NCBI GenBank assembly: GCA_030644725.1
Contig: CP130629.1
Span: 2,798,501-2,862,500 of the forward strand
Length of the DNA: 64,000 nucleotides
Direction: 5' to 3'
Origin: Candidatus Electrothrix communis
Lineage (GTDB): Bacteria > Desulfobacterota > Desulfobulbia > Desulfobulbales > Desulfobulbaceae
Shown here: positions 17,840-24,156 of the stretch, piece by piece
Numbering within the stretch: the stretch's first letter is position 1
Layout: every line of letters begins with the position of its first letter
Notes under the pieces: model-generated
The model's database searches: none
What the model was told of the DNA's origin: nothing
Seen by the model: the letters and a program-made list of their open reading frames with translations, nothing else
Program-made: the position numbers and the translations under genes

Positions 17840-18894
17840 TTGATCTTCCTTGCATCATGTTTGGGGAATTGCCAGACACCTTCAATGCCTTCTTCCCCGC
17901 ATTCCGGACATATGCCGTCTTTAAGTCGATTTATACGCACAACAAAACCGGCTCGGGAAATCAACTCCGTGTGACAGGACGGGCACAGGGTGTTTTCTCC
18001 CTCACCGGAGCGCACATTGCCCTGATAAACAAAGCGCAGGCCTGCATCCAAACCGATTTGTCGGGCCATACGCAGGGAGGCCACCGGGGTCGGCTCCCAA
18101 TCAAGCATTTTATAAGTAGGATGAAAGCCGGTCACATGCCAGGGAATGGCAGGGTCAACACTGTAGAGAAAAGAAGCAATGCCCTCAAGTTCTTCAGCTG
18201 CATCGTTCAGGCCGGGAATGAGCAAGGTAGTCACCTCCACCCAGACCCCCAGTTCCCGCAGCAGGCGCACAGTATCCAGCACCGGCTGTAAGGAGGCCTT
18301 GCAGACCGTACGGTAAAATTCCTCGGAAAAGGACTTGATGTCAATATTGATACCGTCAAGCAGAGGCGCCAGATCCCGGCTGCATTCCGCTGTCATATAG
18401 CCGTTACTGACAAAGAGGTTGGCAAGGCCCCGGCTATGGGCCAGTTCCATGCAATCACGGGCAAACTCGTAAAAGATGGTCGGCTCCACATAGGTATAGC
18501 TGATGCTCTGACAACCGCTCTGCTCCGCTGTCGCCACAACCTGTTCCGGGCTACGCAGGCTACCGACAATCTCCCCTGCGTTCCTATGCGGATACTGGGA
18601 AATCTGATAATTCTGGCAATGCTGGCAGGAAAAATTACAACCAACCGTGGAAATCGAAAAGGAACGGGAGGCGGGGAGAAAATGAAAAAAGGGCTTTTTT
18701 TCGACAGGGTCGACATTTTCCGCCACCAACCTGCCGTAAACAAGAGAATACAGAACGCCCTTCTGGTTTTCCCGTACCCCGCAACGCCCTCTCCTGCCCG
18801 ACCTGATTCGGCAGCGATGATGGCAAAGAGCACAGACAACTGCCTGATCTTCCTGGTGGAGATCTTCTCGGATATACAAACGTGCTTCTTTCAT
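17836..18894 (-). CDS. amrS: AmmeMemoRadiSam system radical SAM enzyme AmrS
   Basis: A 352-residue radical SAM protein. An N-terminal cysteine cluster (C21, C24, C28, C38) precedes the SAM-cluster motif C86-N-F-S-C90-Q-H-C93. A C-terminal zinc-ribbon-like part has C-P-S-C and C-P-E-C. This arrangement and the Q-N-Y-Q-I-S-Q block after the triad identify the AmrS family, which occurs with Memo and AMMECR1 proteins. The substrate is not settled. The Memo and AMMECR1 partners are not next to it in this window; instead it is coupled to a cell-wall-hydrolase-like gene. Confidence 0.9.
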   Translation of the reverse strand: MKEARLYIREDLHQEDQAVVCALCHHRCRIRSGRRGRCGVRENQKGVLYSLVYGRLVAENVDPVEKKPFFHFLPASRSFSISTVGCNFSCQHCQNYQISQYPHRNAGEIVGSLRSPEQVVATAEQSGCQSISYTYVEPTIFYEFARDCMELAHSRGLANLFVSNGYMTAECSRDLAPLLDGINIDIKSFSEEFYRTVCKASLQPVLDTVRLLRELGVWVEVTTLLIPGLNDAAEELEGIASFLYSVDPAIPWHVTGFHPTYKMLDWEPTPVASLRMARQIGLDAGLRFVYQGNVRSGEGENTLCPSCHTELISRAGFVVRINRLKDGICPECGEEGIEGVWQFPKHDARKIK

Positions 18895-19027
18895 CGAAAA
18901 ACCTCCCGAATCAACGGGATTAACGGGATTAACGGTTGCAGGCCAAGAGGGAACTGCGTATAACGAAAGAATAAAAAATTATTTCCTTTTTGCCAAGCCG
19001 GATGAGACATAAGCCTAAAGAAAAAAA

Positions 19028-19492
19028 ATGAAAAAGATCATTTCAGGTGGACAGACAGGGGCTGATCGGGCCGCATTAGATGCAGCCATAGAACGGGGTA
19101 TCCCGCATGGGGGCTGGTTACCCAAGGGAAGGGTAACAGAGGACGGGCCTCTAGGGCAAGAGTATTGCCTTCAGGAACTGGACTCGTACCGCTATCGAGA
19201 TCGTACCCGAAAAAATGTTGTGGAAAGCGACGGCACCCTGATCGTCTCCTATGGCCCGCTGACCAGCGGCTCTGCCCTGACCGAAGCCTTGGCGATTCGC
19301 CATGATCGCCCCTGCCTCCATCTGAATATGAAGTATTTTTCTCCAGATGAGGCTGTGCAGGCTGTTGAGCAATGGCTGGCGAGAAATGCCATTGAGACCC
19401 TCAATGTGGCAGGGCCACGAGCCAGCAGCGACGAGCGGATCTACGAGACGGTCCGAGAGCTGATTCTCGGCATTAACACAGGAGAGCGATAA
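19028..19492 (+). CDS. Putative molybdenum carrier (YpsA-like Rossmann fold)
   Basis: A 154-residue protein opening with I-I-S-G-G-Q-T-G-A-D-R-A-A-L-D-A-A, the nucleotide-binding loop shared by the putative molybdenum carrier and YpsA/SLOG-related families. It goes on with H-G-G-W-x-P-K-G-R and L-N-V-A-G-P-R-A-S. These blocks fit the molybdenum-carrier family, whose name comes from homology rather than firm biochemistry. SLOG-type proteins can also bind nucleotide signals. It is a single gene, divergent from amrS. Confidence 0.82.
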   Translation: MKKIISGGQTGADRAALDAAIERGIPHGGWLPKGRVTEDGPLGQEYCLQELDSYRYRDRTRKNVVESDGTLIVSYGPLTSGSALTEALAIRHDRPCLHLNMKYFSPDEAVQAVEQWLARNAIETLNVAGPRASSDERIYETVRELILGINTGER

Positions 19493-19551
19493 ACCCGGTT
19501 GCGATCACCGCGCCTGTTTATTTTGCCCTGTTCCGCAAACCGCCCCTCTTT

Positions 19552-20520
19552 CTACGCAGCATGCCAAGCCAGGGCAGAACGGATAATCGTTTCGATATCA
19601 GAAGACTGCGGTCGCCATCCCAAGAACTCAGCAGCCTTTTCCGCTGAAGCGATCAGGGCCGGGGGATCTCCCGGTCGTCGTGGACCGTATTCAACCGGGA
19701 CCTTGCGCCCTGAAAGCTCCTCAACCGTCTGGATAATATTCTGTACCGAGGTGCCAGTACCTGTGCCGAGATTAAAGGCCTGGCTCTTCTTTTCTTTCTG
19801 TAGCAGCTCCAAGGCCCGCACATGGGCGTCTGCCAGATCAGCAACATGGATATAATCCCGGATCGCGGTGCCGTCCGGGGTATCGTAATCCGTTCCGTAA
19901 ACCTCTATGGCAGATCGTTTCCCCAGAGCCGCCAAGATGGTTAAGGGGATGAGATGGGTTTCCGGCTCATGATCTTCCCCGATATCGCCGTCCAGATCAG
20001 CACCGGCAGCATTAAAATAACGCAGGGCAATAGAGGAAAGCCCATAGGCAGTGCTGTAATCAGCAAGGATCTGCTCGATCATCAACTTGCTCCGACCATA
20101 GGGGTTGATCGGCTGCTGGGGATGCTCTTCGGTTAGAGGAAGCGCCTGGGGATTACCGTAGGTTGCGCAGGTGCTGGAAAAAATAAATTGATCGCAGCCA
20201 AAGCGGCGCATCACCTCCAGCAGGGAAAGAGTTCCGGCCACATTATTTTGGTAATATTTTTCTGGATGCTCGACCGACTCTCCCACGTAGGCAAAAGCGG
20301 CAAAATGGATCACCGCCGCAGGCTGATATTCAGCAAAAACCTTTGCCAATGCCTCCCTATCACGGATATCCCCCTGGATAAATGGACCCCATTGCACGGC
20401 CTGGGCATGGCCGTAAATCAGATTATCATAGGTGATGGGCAGGTATCCTTGTTGGGCAAGGAGCTTACAGGTATGACTACCGATATAGCCGGCACCGCCG
20501 GTGACGAGGATTTTTTTCAT
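19552..20520 (-). CDS. galE: UDP-glucose 4-epimerase
   Basis: A 322-residue extended short-chain dehydrogenase. The NAD loop is G-G-A-G-Y-I-G-S at 8-15 and the catalytic pair is Y141-x-x-x-K145, with the S-S-T block at 115-117. The V-I-H-F-A-A and N-L-G-T-G blocks are typical of GalE. It interconverts UDP-glucose and UDP-galactose for exopolysaccharide or LPS sugars. It is convergent with the molybdenum-carrier gene and divergent from the two-component operon. Confidence 0.93.
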   Translation of the reverse strand: MKKILVTGGAGYIGSHTCKLLAQQGYLPITYDNLIYGHAQAVQWGPFIQGDIRDREALAKVFAEYQPAAVIHFAAFAYVGESVEHPEKYYQNNVAGTLSLLEVMRRFGCDQFIFSSTCATYGNPQALPLTEEHPQQPINPYGRSKLMIEQILADYSTAYGLSSIALRYFNAAGADLDGDIGEDHEPETHLIPLTILAALGKRSAIEVYGTDYDTPDGTAIRDYIHVADLADAHVRALELLQKEKKSQAFNLGTGTGTSVQNIIQTVEELSGRKVPVEYGPRRPGDPPALIASAEKAAEFLGWRPQSSDIETIIRSALAWHAA

Positions 20521-20722
20521 ATTGTATTTGACGTTATCTCACTAAAACCGAAACAAAAAATCGTCTACCGCACGCATGAACGATAGAAACAGACTTATTC
20601 GTTTCTCAGGACACTGTGCGCCTCTTCCATTGTTTAAAAGCAAGATAGCAGAAACGCCCTATAATCTCAATACGGAAGCAACAAAACACCCGCCCCCGAA
20701 AAATGCCCGACCTGTTAAATTT

Positions 20723-20738
20723 GTAAAGCGTTTGTAAA
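20723..20738 (+). promoter_or_regulatory. CpxR-like box GTAAA-N6-GTAAA upstream of the two-component operon
   Basis: TTGTAAAGCGTTTGTAAAA differs from the copy at 15377 by one base. It lies 74 bp before the regulator's ATG, the right place for autoregulation. Confidence 0.6.
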
Positions 20739-20812
20739 ATTGATTGCCCACCCCCCTGAAAGCAGCAACAATAGAAAAGAACGACCCTAGAACAACTCAA
20801 GGATAGATTGCA

Positions 20813-21532
20813 ATGAAGATACTTATGATTGATGACGACCGGAAACTCTGCCGCCTGGTTGCGGATTATCTGGAGCCTATGGGTTATGAGGTCGAGGCGG
20901 CCCATAACGGTGCCCGAGGCTTAGAGATGGTCAGGGCCGGGGAGTATCATGCCGCCATCCTGGATGTGATGATGCCGGAAATGGACGGTTTTGAGGTGCT
21001 GAAGCAGATGCGCAACGAATCAAACATCCCAGTGCTGATGCTCAGTGCCCGTGGGGATGAGACCGACAGAATCGTCGGGCTTGAGATGGGAGCGGATGAT
21101 TATCTGCCCAAGACCTTTTCCTCCCGTGAACTGCTTGCCCGCCTCCGTGCTGTCACCCGCCGACACCAACTGGTGGAAGAGAAAGCGAAAGCATCAGCAG
21201 ACTCCATTGCAAATGATGAGGTACTGATCTTTGCGGAATTACAGATTGAGCAGGGTTCCAGGACGGTCCGCCTCAACGAGGAGACCCTCAATCTGACCCC
21301 GGTGGAGTATGATCTCCTGACCACCCTGGCCCATTCCGCAGGCCGGGTCCTGAGCCGTGACCAGCTTCTTGATGCTGTTGCTGGCAGAAACTACGAGGTC
21401 TTTGATCGCTCCATAGATGTCCACATTTCCTCGTTGCGACGAAAACTCGGGGAAAATCCCCGCGCCCCCCGTTTCATCCGCACAATCCGTACTGCCGGAT
21501 ACATGTTTAAACAACCGGATAAAGAAAAATGA
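20813..21532 (+). CDS. CpxR-like OmpR-family response regulator
   Basis: A 239-residue regulator. The receiver domain has the acidic triad I-D-D-D at the start, phospho-acceptor D51 in A-I-L-D-V-M-M-P, and K100. The usual Pro after that Lys is Thr here. The receiver's S-A-R-G-D-E-T-D-R-I-V-G-L-E-M-G-A-D-D-Y-L block strongly resembles CpxR. The C-terminal winged helix (about 145-235) ends in R-T-I-R-T-A-G-Y-M-F. It is coupled to the sensor kinase by an ATGA overlap. Expected role: control of envelope-stress genes, probably through the GTAAA boxes noted here. Confidence 0.9.
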   Translation: MKILMIDDDRKLCRLVADYLEPMGYEVEAAHNGARGLEMVRAGEYHAAILDVMMPEMDGFEVLKQMRNESNIPVLMLSARGDETDRIVGLEMGADDYLPKTFSSRELLARLRAVTRRHQLVEEKAKASADSIANDEVLIFAELQIEQGSRTVRLNEETLNLTPVEYDLLTTLAHSAGRVLSRDQLLDAVAGRNYEVFDRSIDVHISSLRRKLGENPRAPRFIRTIRTAGYMFKQPDKEK

Positions 21533-23028
21533 GAAAACCAACCTCCACCCTCTTTACCAAAATCCTGTCATGGTTTTTCCTCAATCTGCTGCTTGTGGTT
21601 GCGGCATTGACGCTGTTTTTCGCCTTTCAGCCCCAAGTAGACCTGCACGACTTTTTCGGCCAACAGGGATCTGACCGGTTACGAGCCGCAGGCATGCTCA
21701 TCGCCCATGACCTGAATCAGACCCAGCCCGAAGGATGGGCCGAGACACTCGCCCGGCACGGATCTATTCACGGCGTTGATTTTATTCTTGTTTTAAGAGA
21801 CGGAGCAATCTTCTCTCCCACCCTGAAAACCTTACCCAAGGAGGTTATGCTCAGGTCGCAAGACGCTTTAGATCATAAAGGACGAAGAGAGATCATGCGT
21901 CAACTCCTCCAAAAAAAGACCGAGGTCAACAAAAAATGCCTGTCAGAGGTGGAGGAAGATTGCTCAAAAAACCTTCTTCTTCCCAAAAAGTATGGCAGGA
22001 GAACACGCTTGATCATGCACTCCAAGGAACCGACCCGATACTGGTTCGGCGCAAAGATTCCCTTGCTTTCCCATGCGGAGCATCGCCCCAAGCCCGGCCT
22101 GCTGCTAGCATCCTCTGATTCTATAACTGGTAATGGCTTTTTCTTTGACCCCCTCCCCTGGATGGTGGTTGCGGCGTCTGTGCTGCTGATCTCTGTGCTG
22201 CTCTGGATTCCCTTGGTCCGCAATATCACCAAACCGCTTGTCCGTATGACCCGAGCAGCGGAGGAGATCGCCAAGGGCAATTTCAACGTGTCCATCCATG
22301 AGCCCAGGGCCGACGAGATCGGGCGGCTGGCAAGGACAATCAATAATATGACGGCCCGGCTTGCTGACTTTGTCAAAGGTCAGAAACGTTTCCTCGGCGA
22401 TGTGGCCCATGAGCTGGGGTCTCCGGTGGCACGGATCCAATTTGGTTTAGGCGTGCTGGAACAGCGACTTGAAGGGGGAAACCAAGAGCGGGTTCGCGAT
22501 GTAATGGAGGATGTGGACGAAATGTCCAAGTTGATCCGGGAGCTATTGGCCTTTTCCAGGGCTGAGATGCATTCCAGCGCGGTCGAGCTGGAGCAGATTC
22601 TCCTGCTGCCGGTTGTGGAGGCGGCAGTGCGCCGGGAGGGAACTCCGGCTATGCAGATTGATGTAAAAGTTGATCCGGAACTCTCGGCCCTTGCCTCGGC
22701 AGATCTGCTGACTCGGGCTCTAGCTAATGTTCTGCGCAATGCGGTTAAATACGCTGGTGAGACCGGGCCAATTTTGGTTGCTGCTCAGGAAAAAGACGGG
22801 GAGGTCATCCTCACGGTCAAGGATTCCGGGCCGGGTGTTGCCGAAGAATATCTTGATCGCCTCTTTGATCCCTTTTTTCGCCCGGAACCCTCCCGTGATC
22901 GGGATTCCGGCGGGGTCGGTCTGGGCATGGCCATTGTCAAAACCTGTGTTGCTGCCTGTCAGGGGACGGTTTCGGCTAGGAATCGGGAGCCGAAGGGGTT
23001 TGCGGTGACGATTCGGCTGGGGTGTTGA
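21529..23028 (+). CDS. CpxA-like sensor histidine kinase
   Basis: A 499-residue kinase. TM1 lies at about 11-32, a periplasmic sensor of about 165 residues follows, then TM2 at about 205-227, a HAMP domain, a HisKA domain with H294 in D-V-A-H-E-L, and a catalytic domain with N-V-L-R-N-A-V-K-Y, D-S-G-P-G and G-V-G-L-G-M-A. The residues after the His read G-S-P instead of the usual R-T-P. The periplasmic part has a Lys-rich segment with two cysteines. Layout and partner gene match CpxA. Confidence 0.92.
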   Translation: MRKPTSTLFTKILSWFFLNLLLVVAALTLFFAFQPQVDLHDFFGQQGSDRLRAAGMLIAHDLNQTQPEGWAETLARHGSIHGVDFILVLRDGAIFSPTLKTLPKEVMLRSQDALDHKGRREIMRQLLQKKTEVNKKCLSEVEEDCSKNLLLPKKYGRRTRLIMHSKEPTRYWFGAKIPLLSHAEHRPKPGLLLASSDSITGNGFFFDPLPWMVVAASVLLISVLLWIPLVRNITKPLVRMTRAAEEIAKGNFNVSIHEPRADEIGRLARTINNMTARLADFVKGQKRFLGDVAHELGSPVARIQFGLGVLEQRLEGGNQERVRDVMEDVDEMSKLIRELLAFSRAEMHSSAVELEQILLLPVVEAAVRREGTPAMQIDVKVDPELSALASADLLTRALANVLRNAVKYAGETGPILVAAQEKDGEVILTVKDSGPGVAEEYLDRLFDPFFRPEPSRDRDSGGVGLGMAIVKTCVAACQGTVSARNREPKGFAVTIRLGC

Positions 23029-23066
23029 TTTTTCCTCCCGGTGTTAATCCTTCCAATGTTAATCCT

Positions 23067-23118
23067 CCCAGCGTTAAAACGCTGGGCTATTGGCGGGCTG
23101 TCCCTCCGGGACGCTTTT
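23067..23118. repeat. Palindromic intergenic repeat, family 1, copy A
   Basis: A palindrome CCCAGCGTT-AA-AACGCTGGG (23067-23086) is followed by a segment ending GGGACGCTTTT. The reverse complement of this whole unit recurs inside 58981-59081. It lies just after the kinase gene and just before a truncated antitoxin frame. Confidence 0.75.
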
Positions 23119-23145
23119 CTCATCGCCCTGAATGGGTCGGAAAAA

Positions 23146-23331
23146 TCAATTTATTGCTTTATTAAACATAGTTGAACGAAGAAGATCTGCACCCTTACGG
23201 ATTTTTACCAGCTGTTTTCTCAACGCATAAGCGAGGGAAAGTTTACGATATTCTTTTTCCACTTCGGGATCGGCTAATGCCTTCTTTTTAAATTCCTGGA
23301 ATGTCGTTCTGATGACGTCACCTCTTGTAAT
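23146..23331 (-). pseudogene. Truncated XRE/HigA-like antitoxin frame
   Basis: Reading leftward, the frame gives T-F-Q-E-F-K-K-K, then A-L-A-D-P-E-V-E-K-E-Y, then L-A-Y-A-L-R-K-Q-L-V-K-I-R-K-G-A-D-L, and stops. This is the typical N-terminal helix of XRE-type antitoxins found next to RelE/HigB toxins, but the helix-turn-helix that should follow is missing. No ATG, GTG or TTG start is in frame. The break lies about 30 bp from the palindromic repeat, so repeat insertion or deletion may have removed the rest. Confidence 0.5.
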
Positions 23332-23360
23332 CTTTTTCAGGCGATTTTGGCTACGACGGA

Positions 23361-23627
23361 TCAGGCCAGATTTCTGTAAACGTCTTTTCTATGCCCGATT
23401 TTCACGATCAAAATAACCAGACGATCTTCCTCTATGGTGTAGATGATTCGGTAATTACCGGATCGGACTTTATGAAAATCGTTATTTCCCTTCATCTTAG
23501 TCAGATCAGGATTCGGCAGATTCTCGGCAGTTTCCTCAATCTTTTTCTTGATACGGACCAGATCCCGCTTCGGAAAACGCTTCAGGGTTTTCAGCACAGC
23601 GGGCCGAAATTTTATATCGTATGGCAT
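23361..23627 (-). CDS. RelE/ParE family toxin
   Basis: An 88-residue toxin. The fold's marks are present: I-K-F-R-P-A-V-L-K-T-L-K-R-F-P-K at the start, a helical hairpin, then K-V-R-S-G-N-Y-R-I-I-Y-T-I-E and V-I-L-I-V-K-I-G-H-R-K-D-V-Y. RelE members cut mRNA on the ribosome; ParE members hit gyrase. The R-S-G-N-Y-R-I-I-Y and G-H-R-x-x-V-Y blocks favour the RelE side. It starts 3 bp after the antitoxin stop. Confidence 0.9.
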   Translation of the reverse strand: MPYDIKFRPAVLKTLKRFPKRDLVRIKKKIEETAENLPNPDLTKMKGNNDFHKVRSGNYRIIYTIEEDRLVILIVKIGHRKDVYRNLA

Positions 23628-23630
23628 TGC

Positions 23631-23882
23631 CTACAGACCAAGTTCTTTCCAGACCTCTCGGGCAGGAATATTTCCTGCGGGGTCAGCAAGAGCCTTTTCC
23701 GCATCTTCAATATCCATCCGGTCTTCTATCTGCCGGAGGAGTTCAAGCTCTCGCATAGAAACCAAGGCTGCAATTTCCTGACCTCTTCGGGTTAAAATGA
23801 CCGGTTCGGAACCGTAAGCGACCTTATTGACAATATCTGCAAAATTTTTTCTGGCATCCGCCGTTGAGATAGTGGTTTTCAT
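23631..23882 (-). CDS. Phd/YefM family antitoxin
   Basis: An 83-residue antitoxin with the Phd/YefM opening T-I-S-T-A-D-A-R-K-N-F-A-D-I-V-N-K-V, then P-V-I-L-T-R-R-G-Q-E-I-A-A-L-V-S. The C-terminal acidic tail would bind the toxin. It precedes relE as is usual and should repress the operon through the palindrome just upstream of its start. Confidence 0.9.
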   Translation of the reverse strand: MKTTISTADARKNFADIVNKVAYGSEPVILTRRGQEIAALVSMRELELLRQIEDRMDIEDAEKALADPAGNIPAREVWKELGL

Positions 23883-23902
23883 GTAGGCTCTCCTGTAAAG
23901 GT

Positions 23903-23921
23903 TATGTACGAATTGTACATA
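23903..23921. promoter_or_regulatory. Palindromic operator of the toxin-antitoxin operon
   Basis: TATGTAC and GTACATA flank a 5-bp centre, a perfect 7-bp inverted repeat 20 bp upstream of the antitoxin ATG. A further GTACAT half-site follows at 23924. Phd/YefM proteins bind TGTAC-type palindromes, which fits autorepression. Confidence 0.75.
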
Positions 23922-24066
23922 AGGTACATCCTGGTGTCAACATAGCTGTAGATGCCAAAGATCGAGAAAATATTGAATGACCTTGTTTGACAAGATAAAA
24001 CAGACCGATTATCCTCATGAATTGATTACTTCAATCCCTCCCATAGATTCTTTGAGGAATTCAGCA

Positions 24067-24156
24067 ATGGCAAATGGCAATTTCACAGCCCGCCTGGGCA
24101 GCAGCGACAATCCGGGCCTGTTTCCCATTAGGGAATTCTCAACTCGTTGTTTATGA
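24067..24156 (+). CDS. 29-residue ORF translationally coupled to the STAND NTPase gene
   Basis: The ATG follows a strong ribosome site (GAGGAA, 7 bp upstream). The peptide opens M-A-N-G-N-F-T-A-R-L-G and continues S-S-D-N-P-G-L-F-P-I-R-E-F. Its TGA overlaps the STAND gene's ATG as ATGA. The STAND gene itself has no good ribosome site, so its translation probably depends on this ORF. It may be a pure coupling leader or a functional peptide of the system. No family recognised. Confidence 0.55.
   Translation: MANGNFTARLGSSDNPGLFPIREFSTRCL

Noticed and set aside
18909..18936. Short tandem ATTAACGGG copies before amrS as a regulatory array
   Set aside because: Only two to three imperfect copies; could be slippage, and no similar array elsewhere in the window.
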